From Plantago elongata (Eukaryota > Streptophyta > Magnoliopsida > Lamiales > Plantaginaceae), in the NCBI GenBank assembly GCA_036897095.1, contig JAYMSP010000037.1:46069-110068 (forward strand): a stretch of 64,000 nt of DNA, given 5' to 3'. The notes below the pieces were generated by a model. The model was not told where the DNA came from and searched no databases. It saw nothing but the letters and a program-made list of their open reading frames with translations. Position 1 is the stretch's first letter. Each line of letters begins with the position of its first letter. Below are positions 13,069 through 26,285 of the stretch, piece after piece. A program made the translations under genes and the position numbers.

Positions 13069-15523
13069 ACTAAGCAGCTTTTCTTGGAATCTAATGGCTG
13101 CAGAAGAGTATATTTATCAGATGTGGGGCATCATTTTTCCCTTCTTCTTCTTCTTCTTTTTTTCTTTTAATTTTTCTTCTCTTTTCTCCCTGTTTGAGCT
13201 GCTACCAGTACACACATGTGCATGATGGCCAAGGAGGAGACTGTTGTTGTTTTTATGGTGTGGGGTTTGGGGAATTATGTATGTCAGGAATCACTTGAAT
13301 TTTAAGCTTTTGTGTAATGTAACTTGTTTCCTATTACTAGCCAGTGTAGTAGTAGCAGTGGTATTTTGTTTGAGAGGCATCTGCCAATTCACAACACATG
13401 TTTCTGTACTTTTCTCATCAGAAGATAGATATTACAACTGCCACTATCCTTGACTGTGTTTGTTTCTAGCTCTTCTTTCAGATGTGTTCTTCAAAACCAA
13501 CAGCAGTTTGTTTTGAACGCATATTATTAAGGGTCGTATCTGTTTAAAAATAGTTCGTGTTTGGAATTTTTTAACATAGTACGTAAACGGAGTGGTAAAA
13601 ATTAAAATGTGTGAAGAGAAGTGTAAATTTGTGATGATGATCTTTAATTCAAAGCTCTATTTATTGCTCTAGCTAACAGCTTATAATGTGGACCAATACT
13701 CTTTCAATCTTGGCCTTTTGCTTGGTGAACATGTTTCAGTTCTTCAGCTCACAATGCATAGCATCTCTCTTCTTCAATTTGTTGTTGTACATTGGTATTA
13801 TGTGGTTGTAGTCTGAATTTGAAACCAAAGACTTGAAAGTGTGACAGAATTTTGTTTGTTTGTAGAAGAGTCATGTCAATTAAAAACTCTGAAATTTGAG
13901 AGCATTATTGCTTATTGGTTTGGTTGTGCAAGTGGCTAGGGTTCAAAGTAGTTATCAACTTGGGATTATAATTACTTTAGTTCACATCATGTCTAGCATG
14001 ACTTCAAGCAATCCTTGTTTTTTGGTAAATAATAAGATGATCTCTGTGTTCTTGGCTCCCCATGATGTAACATCACATGAATCAACATTATATGGTGGGG
14101 GTCTTGGAAATTTCAGACCTTATCAGTTAACCTTTTAAATTGACAAGTTGACCATTCCATTGCAATTTATTCACCATCTTCGTATACCATATATAAATAT
14201 AAATTTATCAAAACTGATAATTTTTTAGTATATTATACCGTGTAAAATGAAATTAATATTACATATTTAATTAATTAAAATTAAGCAGTACAATAGTGCT
14301 TTAGACTGAAATATTATGATTCTTGAGCGGTGTAAAGGACCAAATCAATTTATATAAAAAAATGTAAAATTATGTTCACTAACTCTTGTTTTCAACAAGA
14401 GCTTTCTAACTCTTGTTTTCTCTATTTCTAAGGAAAAATAATAACATAGAAAATATTAGTTTGTGTGGTCTATTACAAAATATGTACGGAGTGTTTGGTT
14501 CCAAGTTCAAATTGTGTTATCTAAATTCGATTTGAGTTTTTCAGTGCAAGTTGACTATACAAACTCTATTCGAATTGAGTTTAGGACCAAAAACTTTTGT
14601 AATGTTTGATCTGATCTTATTTGATATACAATATAACGTCTATCGTAAAAGTTATGATTTAGAAATAAGTTGGGAATGGAGCCAAACAAAGAAACAACAG
14701 TAGCATAAGCTGCATAACGTGGGTAGAAAAGGCTGAGTTAAGTGACATTGGACTGTGGCGAAAGTGTATAGTGACTTGCATTAGAGCAGCAAATCAAAGT
14801 GAACAAGTGACGAAGATGCTCTTCTTTCCTTCTCTTTTTCTTTTCACTTTCTTTTTACTTTTCATGCCAACCTCTATAATCTATCCATGATCTATCTACA
14901 TATCTATGAACTATGGTCCAGTCCTCATGTGTGCTCAAGTGTGTCTCAGTCTTTTGCAGCCACTTTTGACAGACACAGTCACAGGTACTTAATAAAAATC
15001 TCTGATACTTCATGTCTTTATCCGTACTATCTGCAGACCACATCTACTACTGTTTAAACCCTTTTGACCATCTTTCCACTTCCATTTTTGCTCCCCCCCC
15101 CTCTTAACTTTTCTACCTACATGATTTATATCATGAGAAATGAGAATGCAGCAGCAGCAGCTCCAATGCTTACTGGCCAGACTACTCTGTTTTGTACTAC
15201 TGTTATTCGGACAAAGCAGAAGATGAGTGAAGTTAACTCATGCAGGCAAAGGCAAGACAAGTTGACATATTAATTAGTTGTGGATTTGCTTCGTTGTTTG
15301 TGTGTTTTGTGTACAAGTGTGAATCAGAAGCCACACAAAGGGACCACAAATTGTCGAACTCAACAATTAGTGCTATAAGGTTTAAGTTTATACATGGATA
15401 TTGTTAACTCATCAACCTAATTCTAGTTTAATTTAATGAGCCGGGGAAGGGTAAGTTACATTTTACAACACCTGAGAGCTTTCAGGCAGCACTTACAACA
15501 ATGATTGCACAAGTTCGATGCTC
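13069..15523. other. spacer between convergent GRF and CTR9 genes
   Basis: It holds GRF 3' UTR (about 13069-13500), AT-rich spacer and CTR9 3' UTR. Around 14488-14600 a decayed foldback starts GTGTTTGGTTCCAAGTTC and ends with an imperfect inverted copy (GAGTTTAGGACCAAA), related to the MITE in GRF intron 1. I see no gene. Confidence 0.5.
14488..14600. mobile_element. decayed foldback element related to the GRF-intron MITE
   Basis: The left arm GTGTTTGGTTCCAAGTTC and the reverse complement of the right arm share most positions with each other and with the 11132-11221 element (GTGTTTGGCTTCGAACTTG). No clean target duplication is visible. Confidence 0.45.
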
Positions 15524-16259
15524 TCATTCGTCATCACCACCTGCATCTCCTGCGTTAACTTCTCCGTCACTCTCTTGCATATCTTCAACTTGGTTGAGCT
15601 CACCATCCTCATCTGATTCTGACAATGCACGTCTTCGTCGACTGACATTCGAGGGTGCAACCTACACACAGACAGAGAGCAAGAAAGGGAAATCAACGAG
15701 CATTCAATCAACAACTAATATGCTGCAGCTAAAATCAAATAATGAGTGGGGGTGGGGGGATCCATAAATAGGACTATAGGAGACATGATATATGCTCATA
15801 CAATCATGAGCTTCAATGATGTTCAGAAACTGTTGCTAAGTCTGCCTGATAAATCATCAAATCAATCTAATGAATGATCAACAATGTTCGGGAAAATATT
15901 CTTGGCGTTTGAGATTTAAAAAAAAAACGACGGCAATAAGCAAATATGAAATGCAGCCTGCCAAATGGATGTTTAGTCAGATGCTCCAGAAAATTCAGAT
16001 GCATTGAAATGCCAAGTAGCAGGGATGTCTTAAATCATCTAACTGAACAATCCACGTTTCAGAAACTGTCAATAGTAAGGGAAATTGTTCGAAAAATTCA
16101 ATTAGCCACCTAGATAGAGGTCGTAAAATATACGGTAGTACACACAGGTGAAATGCAACTTTTCAGGTAGCGATGAGCAGTAAATACAAGTATGTGCTGC
16201 AGATCATGTACATATATTATGCATATACGGTAAGAACAAAGAACTATCTGCATGACAAT

Positions 16260-16326
<67 letters not shown>

Positions 16327-19300
16327 GGAGAGAGGGATATATTACCTCATTATTCTCAGCATCCGAGTCTTCCAGACCAGCTGCTGCAAGAAGATCCTGA
16401 GGAATTTCTTCTATTTTATCTTCAATATCATCTGTTTGATGATCCTGCTCGTCTCTATAACCCATATCTGTGTCATCATATTCCACATTATCTTGCTCTT
16501 CCACCCCAGCCTCTGCTTCCTCCTGTTCGTAGCGTGACCTCTTATCCTTCTTCTTGCGCTTGCCACCTTTCCTCCTCCTTTTATCACCATTCCCACCTTC
16601 CTCATTGTCAGCTTGGGGTCTGTCTTTTCTCTTTAAAGAGCTACTCTTCCATTGTTCCTAAAGCCAAAATCAGAAGAACAGACATGAATGACAACTCAAT
16701 GTCTGCAACAGTTTCAGAAGTTCTCCAAAAGGACCAAAACTAATAGTATGAAATTTGAGAATGCATATCAAAATCTTAAGCGGATATAACTTGAGGGCGA
16801 AGGTTCCTTTCGGTTGAATTTACAAGGGTATAGCCAAATGAACTACTGAATCCAAATTGATTACCTTGACACGCTCCAGATGCTTCTCTTGTTGCATAAC
16901 TAGTCTTAATTCATCTTCTTGTTTTCGCTTCTCCAGCTGTTTTCAATGCAAAGGTGAGCAAATGGATAGGTTATAGAGTTGCACAAATAAGAAAGCACAA
17001 AGATGATAACCTGAAGTTTTCGCTGCTCTTCGGCTTTTCTGCGAGATTCTTCAGCCAATTCCATCTGACGAACAGCTTCCAACCTTTGCAAGTTCTGTTT
17101 TTCTTCGCGCTCGGCGGCATCAGCGTGAACCATTGCTGCATCCAGTAAGTGCTTGCAGTATGCAACATGAGTTTCAATTTTCTTTTCGTCAAACCCATGT
17201 GAATGAGTTTTCGAAGATGCAGATAGAAAGCTGAACATACGAATAGCATTTTTTAGCTCTGCTACTGTCGCTCGCACCTACAAATTTGAGAGATATACAT
17301 AGGATAAGCAGATGAGATAATGAAAAGATGCATTTCAGGTAGTTTCCCAACGAGCTGAATATCCCTTGATCATGAAGCTACATCAGGAGAATACAATGAC
17401 ACAACTCAGGTACAGATTTTCTTAATAACTACTAGTCCTATTAATAGCAAAAGTGGCGAAATAGTTGTTCCAGTAAATCAACTCTTTGAAGCAATAGACT
17501 CACAGCCAATCTGAGTTTAGAAAAAATAATGTACCCAAATTTGTTACAATTTCAAGAAGTTTCCCCAGTGTCTGGATACTTCACATAATAAGCAATATAG
17601 GTACTTATTCCTGTTCTCTTTTTGATTTCATTCTTTCAGATTTTCCTCACCATTTTTTCCTTCTATAGTGGGTAGGGGTTCCATGAACTGTAGCATGGAA
17701 ACTAATTAAGTAAATCTGCACTTAAGGTAATGCCATGCGACAGCATTACTCTGAAGAAATTGGACATATTTCAACGTAGAAAGGGATGAATGTTAATAAA
17801 ACCAAAGCAGAATTTGAAATTTAACCTCATCTACGGTCCTTTTCGTTTTCTGAAGTGTTGATGCCGAGAACTTCTGTAATGTAGCTCCTAAATCGAATCT
17901 CAGTGTGTGGTTTGAAGGATTTAAATGGATAGCCCTCAGAAGCGTCTTTTTGCAGTCCTCCCACTGTTCAGATTCGTAATGAACACGTGCTAAGAAGAGA
18001 AGCACCTGATTATCTGTATTGTGATAGAACTTGCGCAAACAGTTTTGATACTGCACATCAGAATATTATTATTAGTTTGAAAGGGATAATAGTATACAGA
18101 AGAACAATCGGATAATAGTTTAACAGGGAAATCTGAGCAAACCATTTTCACAGCTAGTGCAAAATTTCCCTGAGCAAAGTGAACATGAGCCAGGTTAATC
18201 CATATATCTGGCATCTGCACATTTGAACTTCCACTTGCAGCTTCTTGGACCTGTAGAAGAGAAAAAGAGGCTTAATTCAAAACATGAATAGATTTTATAT
18301 TCTCGTACCCTTTTTTATGAAACTGACCTGGGTGAAAAGTTCTTTAGCAATATCATATTGACCCTTTTCAGCTAATACCATACCAGCGCCATTTGCTGCA
18401 TAAAGGTTAGCGGAATGCTGAAGCAGGACCTAACAGAATGAGATACAGGAAAACATTTATTGATAAGTCTTGCAATGATAAAGATTGAGTTATGTAGTTT
18501 AAACAGCCCATAACCAGCTTACTTTTGTGTAAAGTTCCTTGGCCTTCTCAAAATGTGTAGCTTCCAACTTGGGATTTCTTTTTTCATTACGATTTGCTGC
18601 AAAATAATTCCAGTTCCCCTAGCAGATATAAAGTGAGTGCATAAGTTTCTCAAAATCCTTGTTATCTAGAAAGAAAGTGAAAGGTAATGTCATCTGGCAA
18701 TTAATTTATATTGCAGTGATATTGTATAGGAACCAATAGAATATCGCCACAAGTTTGAAATTGGTGTTTACCAGACAAACATCAGGATATGAATCTTTTC
18801 CATCAGATGAATCCTTTGCAGACCGGAAAGTTTCTTTTGCCTTGACCCAGTCATCATTTTTAAGTTCCAAGTCACCAAGCATAAGCAAAGCATCTGAACA
18901 CTTCTCATTTACCTTCAGTACATCAGCAATCTACCACCAAAACAACTTTTTAGGCTGGATTAAAGTAAAGATAAAGTTAAAAACGATTCTGGGAAATTCT
19001 TTCTTTCTTATGAGGAGATAGCTACCAGTTCAAGACAAAGTGGAACATTGTTTCGAGCTTTTGCAATGGCAGCGAGCCTTAAATAAGCATCTTCATACTC
19101 CGGATACTGAAAAAGATAATGACAAGGGTTAGTAAATAAAGCAAGAAAATAGTAAACAGTATTACTACAGACCAAACACTATTTAAGTTCCTGGATTTGT
19201 GAACAAAATCCTAGACTCACATGTACAGGCAATATCAAAACATCTCAATCAGCACAGTACGACATAAATTAAATTAAAAACAAGTTGAACATCTACAATA

Positions 19301-22300
19301 AATATTCATCCCTAATAACCAAATTGACTAGAAAAAACATTAGTACCTTATATACTATAAGACGGTATAGTATGCTAGCTGATTCAGTTTGGTTCATCTG
19401 CTCCAACACCCGAGCCAAATTAAATAGTGTCGAAACCTTACTCCATGGAAGTTCCAAAGATGTACCCTGCTCCTCGAGTCTATCAAATAATTGCATGTCC
19501 TTGTACTGATGGAAAATTGAGCTAGCATCAACAGGGTATAGTGAACTATTAATTAAATTCTTCAGTTCTTGATTTCTGGAATTTGGTTGTGCTTCTGCAT
19601 GAGCATCTGATTGTTCCAAGTCAGATTTAGATTCTAAGTCAGCATCAAAGATGTTGCACCATATGCCATCTCCAAGAGCTTCCTTAAATGCTGCATCAGC
19701 AAGCTGGAGCGAAGAAATGGTTAATTTGATAAATGCCGCAATACTACAGTGAGTTTCAACGCCAATGTCATCAACGACTATCAAATACAAGAGCTGACCT
19801 CAAACTCTCCCCTATCAAAATGGAGTACCCCAATATTATTGAGCATCTCTATAGGTATGTCTTCGTTTGCCTTCTTGAAAAGATTACGAGCCTGTATAAG
19901 AACCACAGCCTTCACTAATGCACAGAGGAATATGAGTTGCCATAAATAGAAATCGTCATGAAATTTAAAAGAAAACATCACAGCATCCACCAAACCAGGA
20001 GAACATTACTTAGCACGTGTTTATTTTATTGGTAAAAATCATTTGAAGCTAACCAGACCACACGTCTTTATAAAAAAATTCAAACGCTTCCAATGCACAA
20101 TAAACACTGAAGAATAAATAGTTTTGAGTTCTCTCTGAAAGAAGACAGCATGAAATACACTAAAGCAACCATTGTCCAGCTTTTCCATTACAGAAACTCT
20201 TTATGTGGAAAACGCCAGAAGGTGAATCCACTTAGAGAAAGAACCTTGAACAATAGAATCTCAATAATGGAAAGCAGACGAGTCTTTGCCAGCTGAAAAG
20301 TGGAAACAGAAGACATCTAGTTCTATGGATAATACATGAGATCATGTATCCACATTGTCAGTTTCTTTAGCTTTAACTATGAATATTTTCTATACAGAGA
20401 AAAGAAAAGCTAGGCACTCCAAGTATAGTGCAAGTGCAAGTACATTTGTGAAATAATGTCCAAGAATATAAAAAAAGGTTCTTCAACTTTCCAGAAGATA
20501 AATAAAATAAGAATAGAAAGGTACTCATGCAATGTGGAAAGAAATAGCACAAGTCTCTTGGGGATAAGCCAGGAACAGTAAGCTGGAAGGAAGATCTTAC
20601 CGTTTTCAAGGCATCTAAAGCAGCACCAGTGTCCGTTGAAATCAACAGTTCACCAAGATCCAGAAATGCCTATAAATACACAAAGCAGAATATAGAAACT
20701 GTCTAAAGTGAATAGCATTCATAGCTATAATTGGGTTGACATGCGACAGTGGTTGGGGATAATGACAGTCACCTGAGGATCTCGGGGATCAATTTTCGAG
20801 GCTTTTTTATATAGTTCTATGGCTTTCTCCTTCTGCTCAAGCTGAAAATATATGTGGCCCACCGTCTGATTCAATATAAAGTCATTATTTTCAATTAAAG
20901 ATTAAATTAGAAGAAAACTGCTTTAAAAAACTGGTCCTAAATAATATTACTCACTTTCAATGTCTCGCAGTTTTCTGGCTGAACCTCCAAGACTTTTTCA
21001 AAATTGGTCAAGGCACTTCGCAAGTCTCCCAATTTCAGCTGGACCTGCCCCAGTCCTATGTTAAACAGTAACAAGCATTTAATCGGGCAGTAAAAGAATA
21101 GAATACAGAAGAGCTTTTGAAGATAATCCCTCCATTGATATGAAGGCTATATACACTTGAGAAAACAGACAAGTCTACCAAAGATATAAGATGGGGAACA
21201 TAAAATTTTCAAACTATCCGTGTTGAAGCACCTAACGTGACTGGCATGCGACCACCATTATTATCAATACATACAACAAGACCTCTGGTATCTCTGGAAT
21301 AATAAGTAATAAATAATAAAAGGCCTCAGAATGAAGCTCGCATTTAGTGCTGTTTTTCAAGTCGAGCCTTACCAAGGGCTTGACTCGGCTCAGATCGGTA
21401 AAGCTCGACTCGGCTCGGATCGATAAGCTTTTTCGAGCCGAGCTCGAGCTCGATTTTATACTCGTTTCATTATCTCGGCTTGGTAAAGCTCGTTAAGAGT
21501 AATTATTTTAATAAATTATAGTTTTTTTTATATATTATTAATATTTTTATAGATAAAGCTTGTATATTTTCGAGCTCGAGCTCGTTTTTTTGCTCGTTTT
21601 GTTAACGAGCAGAGCCGAAGCCGCTCGATTGAGTTCGAGCTCGAGCTCGAGTATCAAAATACTCGGCTCGGCTCGGCTCGAAAAACAGCACTACTCGCAT
21701 AAATATGAACTGAAGAACTGGTTACCAAAAAAGATTGACGACCAATGTTTCTAATGGAATAAAAATTGGTGAACTTATTACAAAGATCTTTTTTTTTTCC
21801 AATTTGCAATCAAGACAACTAAATATGTAATCAATCTTGGTTGATAGGCATGTTCCACAACTTATTGAATGCAAGATTCATGAAATAAAACAATGAATGT
21901 CCATACCATAGTATGGTAGAGCAAATTCGCGTGGATTACTGATTTCTTTCACAGATGCCATGTAGTACATCCCAGCCTTCTCATAGTCTCCCTAAAGTTG
22001 GGAAATAATTATAGTATTGATAAAATAATCAGCCATGTAAGAAATGGAGATTAGTAAAGCTAGAAAAAGTTAATGGCAGGGTAAAAGCAAGTTGATGTGA
22101 CCATCAATAGCTGACATGATAAGGTCTTTATTAATATTCAGTATTCACCAATATCGTCTACCAATCAGGCACAGATGATAGGCAGGCAAACAAAGTTGGA
22201 GTGGCAAACCTTGCTGTGGTAAGACCTCGCCAAGTTGTAGTAAGAATGTGCCTTCGTTGGCCCATGCATAGATACAGCAAGTGCAGTTTCTGTCAGCTGC

Positions 22301-24504
22301 TCAACTAGAAAATGCTGACCAGTGAAAAAGTAATGGTTGGCCAAATAATTCAGTGATGTCGAGCAGTAAGGATATATCTCAAATGCTTTTTGCATCTTTT
22401 CCATCCCATTACGGATATCAGCAGCTGTAAAACATTATCGTACCTATGTAAGTTTTTCAGTGTAATTATCCCTTGCAATGTCAAGATTGGAAACTGGCTT
22501 CTTGTAAACATCCAAATGTTAAATTGGAACTTTATAAATTATTTACTTGTTTTCATCTTGCATGTTATACACCGAATATAGAAAGGAACAAAATAAGACA
22601 AACCTTCATTATTTTGCAGGTCGGCAATACCAAGCGCCACAAGCGCTTCCACATTTTCTGGATCTAACTGGAGTATAAGAGAGTGTCAAAATGCAAGCCT
22701 ATAGAAAATAAAGTAATGGAACCTTCAGCAGCTCCGTAATCAGCTTAATTAATGTACAATCCCAATGTGAGAAGTTCCTTGCCTGTAAAACACGATGAAA
22801 TGCCTGCTTTGCCTTTTGATAATGACCTAGTTTGTGATGGCAGAGAGCTATTCCAAGTCTCACACCAGGAGCCCAAGGATAAACTTCCAGGGCTTTCTGA
22901 CAATCACGGACAATGAGAGTGAGCAGCCAAATATAATTATTGCACATGCATCTTTAAGTTATCGCTTTTATAGGAGAATGAACAAACCTTATATAACGCC
23001 AGTGATTCAGAATATCGACCGCGACTAAAGTGAACACAAGCCTGAGTATAACAGTAAATAAGTGAATCATCATAAGAGAAAGATTATCTCAACACTTGCA
23101 ATCATGGCATACTATTATATCCCTGAATATTGCAAACTGGCATATGGTATGAGTTTCTAGTAAACTTATTCTTCAATTCCTCTCAATAAGACATCACCAT
23201 AATTATCAAAAGGGTAAGTTCAGTTTACGGCTTCCTAATGCCGGACCATCACTAAAGAGCTCGGAGAATATTCCACAACAAACAGTTTTTTAAAGAAAAA
23301 TAATTAAATATCTAAGCTGCTGGTTGCCTATGAATAACCACTTCTTAAACAATAAAATTACTTAATGAAATTGCTAGTAAAGAGCCAGGTCCAAAAAGCA
23401 TTGTAGAAGTTCAAGTACCTGGCCAAGCATAGCAGGAACATTATTCTTGTCCCCATCTAGTACAATTTTAAAGGCATTAAATGCCTGGTCAGCTTCTCCT
23501 TTGGCCAGTAATAGCTGACCTGCAAACAGACGTACATCGGGCATGCAAGCCAGAAAATTAAGTCCGTTGAGTAAAGTGTACGTACATAATAGTGAAATGA
23601 TACAACCCATAGCAAAATATCATAACAGGTAGCAGCCAAACTGCTTTTACCTTTCCCGATCCAGGTTGACGCCTCATGGCTGTCAATCCTTGATGCCTTG
23701 TTATAATTCTTCGTAGCTTGTATAAAATAGTCTTCCTTTTCTCTTTGTTTTGTCTCAACTTTTGCAAGGTAACTGTAATATGCCCCTAATGCATTTAGAA
23801 TAGCAATCCTCTCATATTTTACATCTGCATAATACTCATCGATTTCTGCAGGAGAAACAAGTGAAAACCACTAAATTACTCAAACTACTCAATCAAATAA
23901 TACATAACCTCCTACAAAATCGATCAGCATAAATCATTGTTGTCGAAGAATCAGTTTACCAGGACTAGATCCTTCTTCTAGTATTTGTCTGAATTGCTCG
24001 ACTTTCCCTTGTTTGAAATACTCCCTCTGCACCCCAAATATAAGAAAATTCTCAAACTCCACGTCATTCACCCGCATTCAACACTTTCATACCAGCAGAA
24101 ATATAAATTACGTGTAATGACAGTAAATCATACATTTCACATGCGACTTTAACATATTGGATTTTAACATGCCTTTAGCAGATAAATAATAACTCGATTT
24201 TATGTAATTAAAATCCGATTTAACATAGGTTTATAGTTGTATGTCAAACACAATTCACTGTACGACTCGAATTTAATCATAGACCTTAAGTTGTATTGTA
24301 TGTACACTGTACAGTAATGACAACAACAGCAAAAGGAATGTTGGAATTGCAGGCATGTTATACCGCGATGATAAGCCAGAGATCGAGAGGAGCTTGCTCG
24401 GCCTTGAGGATGTCGACAATGTCGGTGGCATCACGCGGCAGCTGATCGAGCGCCACACGAACCTCCTCCTCAGAATTCTGCACCGGTATGTAAACATACG
24501 CCAT
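15524..24504 (-). CDS. VIP6: CTR9 homologue, TPR scaffold subunit of the Paf1 complex
   Basis: Complete gene of 24 exons. In transcript order: 24504-24364, 24026-23960, 23845-23651, 23519-23419, 23041-22988, 22896-22783, 22667-22604, 22424-22210, 21991-21907, 21055-20955, 20865-20773, 20669-20601, 19891-19799, 19703-19347, 19106-19026, 18930-18772, 18618-18523, 18429-18328, 18250-18143, 18050-17826, 17277-17011, 16936-16865, 16657-16346, 15661-15524. All phases join to 1102 residues, close to Arabidopsis VIP6/ELF8. The N-terminus MAYVYIPVQNSEEEVRVALD is diagnostic. Tandem TPR repeats fill most of residues 40-850. A charged coiled coil follows (EEKQNLQRLEAVRQMELAEE), then a Lys/Arg-rich nuclear signal (KRRRKGGKRKKKDKRSR) and an acidic tail with RRRRALSESDEDGEL. 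Family knowledge: Paf1C travels with RNA polymerase II and supports H2B ubiquitination and H3K4/K36 methylation; in Arabidopsis it is needed for FLC expression. Intron 6 needs a GC donor. Confidence 0.96.
16263..16336. repeat. (AT)n(AG)n microsatellite at the start of CTR9 intron 23
   Basis: About 23 AT units run into about 12 AG units broken by GGG. On the transcribed strand the tract begins about 10 bases after the exon 23 donor (GTAATATATC), so it reads as CT repeats followed by AT repeats. Confidence 0.95.
21347..21691. mobile_element. 345-bp TIR element with GAGCTCGAGCTCG motifs in CTR9 intron 9
   Basis: The ends GTGCTGTTTTTCAAGTCGAG (left) and CTCGGCTCGAAAAACAGCAC (right) are inverted repeats with two mismatches, flanked by TA on both sides. 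The interior repeats CTCGAGCTCG-type palindromes around an AT-rich core and is GC-richer than the intron around it. No coding capacity is present, so it is a non-autonomous DNA element. The superfamily is uncertain; a TA duplication suggests Tc1/mariner-type. Confidence 0.75.
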
Positions 24505-24815
24505 GGCAAAATCAAATCAACTTCGATAGCAAACCGTATAGTCGAAAGGTTCTTCTAACAGGCGATTCGATTCGTATGGCGATGGAACCCTAGGCGATTT
24601 GAGGAATTTGGAAACTGGAGAATGAATGAGCTATACTGAGATTGAGCTGTTTGTGATTTGTGAGGATGGAGCAGGAGATTCTGGGTTTAGACTTGTGATT
24701 GGAAGTAGTACTTAGGGTCAAATACTTTCCTATTTTGTATTGACTTCACTTTTAATAATAGATTTTAGTTTTTCTTTTTCTTTAAACCATAAAGTCACAA
24801 CATCAAACCTATTAA

Positions 24816-24974
24816 GGGGCCGATTGTCATGGCATTTAAATCGCTCCATTTGGCTCGATGAACATTGATTTGACCTAAAATACACTTCAAATACCCCATT
24901 TCAATTCCATTCCAAACACAATTTCACCAAAATTCCATTCAAATGGTCATTTGAGTGCCATGTCAATTAACCCC
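24816..24974. mobile_element. Tourist/Harbinger-like MITE upstream of CTR9
   Basis: The left end GGGGCCGATTGTCATGGCAT and the right end ATTTGAGTGCCATGTC...AACCCC are imperfect inverted repeats, with TAA directly on both sides (24813-24815, 24975-24977). The 3-bp TAA duplication is typical of PIF/Harbinger elements. It lies 312 bases before the CTR9 start codon. Confidence 0.7.
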
Positions 24975-26276
24975 TAAATTTAGGTCAAGTGGTTAAATAT
25001 TCGTCGTGATACTACAAGAGGCAACTTGATATAAAATTGAAGTTGAATTGAAATTTGTGTGTGTGTTTTTTGAATAAAAAATGCAACTGAATTGAATTGG
25101 AGTAATATGATAAACAACCAACAAGTTATCGTGAGTAAGAAATAACATCTCAATGTAATATTCTACGTCCATATTTTTTCCACATCTCACCCTAAATCTA
25201 ATGGAATTAGATTGTGTGTTGTGCGGTCTTTGGACACATTGTTGCATTGTTGGGGGTCATAGTCTAATTAATTGTGATTGAGAGGACCAATTCATGAATA
25301 ACATGATTTTATTTCGAAAATAATATATTTGTGATCGTCATATACTTATGTTCCTTGTTATCTCAACATATAGGTATATCGACTCGACTTGTTTGTAAGA
25401 ATCTTCATACATGCCGGACAACAACGATAATAGGGCTCTATTTTTTTCGTCTTTAAAATTCAATTCAGATATTGTAATCGAAGACAACAAAGTCTAATAA
25501 CTGAAATAATAATTTATATTATTGAAGAGAATTGTTTATTATGAATCATTGAAAATTCCACTAGCTAAAAGATTATTTACTTGATAAATCGTTGATCAAC
25601 TTCGATGTATTTCATAGTTTAACAGTTTTTTTGAACTCTACTTTTCACAAATAAAATGGAATAAAAGTACAAATAGAGGTTCAAACCACATGCTCGAACT
25701 TTTTTACTACCCTTTACCCCTCTTTATAACGACGTCCTATAAATTAGGCGATTTAATAATTAGGCGATATATTAAATGAATCTCCCTCATTCTATTTCAA
25801 TTGTAATGCTTCTCTATAGTTTTAATTTATTTATTTTACTCGAATCTTCTTCATCCGGTATATGTAATCTTAATTCAAAATATATTTATCGTTAATCAAG
25901 ATGTTCGAATAATGCTTAAATTAAATGTAACAGAAGATCATTTGAGACATAAGATCAACATCAAATGCACATTTAATTACAAAATTAACTTTAAACATTA
26001 TGTATATAATAACATGCATTATAATTATACTATCTAAAGTCTGATCATCAACATTTACAATAAATATACGATGTTTGATATGATATTCGCGTGTCAACCC
26101 CTCCAAAAATTAGGGACTAGAATAGATGCATCATTTCCTTCAAAGCTAGGCCTTGAGTGTAACACCATCCTACGGATTGTTCTGCAATTAAAATTTGAAA
26201 TTAGCGTACTGCAACTGCTCGTTCATGTCTCATCGTCAAGCCCACGTCCAATAAATTCAAAACCTCCATTCTTCTA

Positions 26277-26285
26277 AAACCCTAA
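26277..26285 (+). promoter_or_regulatory. telo-box upstream of RPC4
   Basis: An exact AAACCCTAA motif lies about 370 bases before the RPC4 ATG and about 130 bases before the putative leader-intron donor. It is therefore probably close to the transcription start. Telo-boxes are common near starts of plant genes for translation and basic transcription machinery. Confidence 0.5.
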
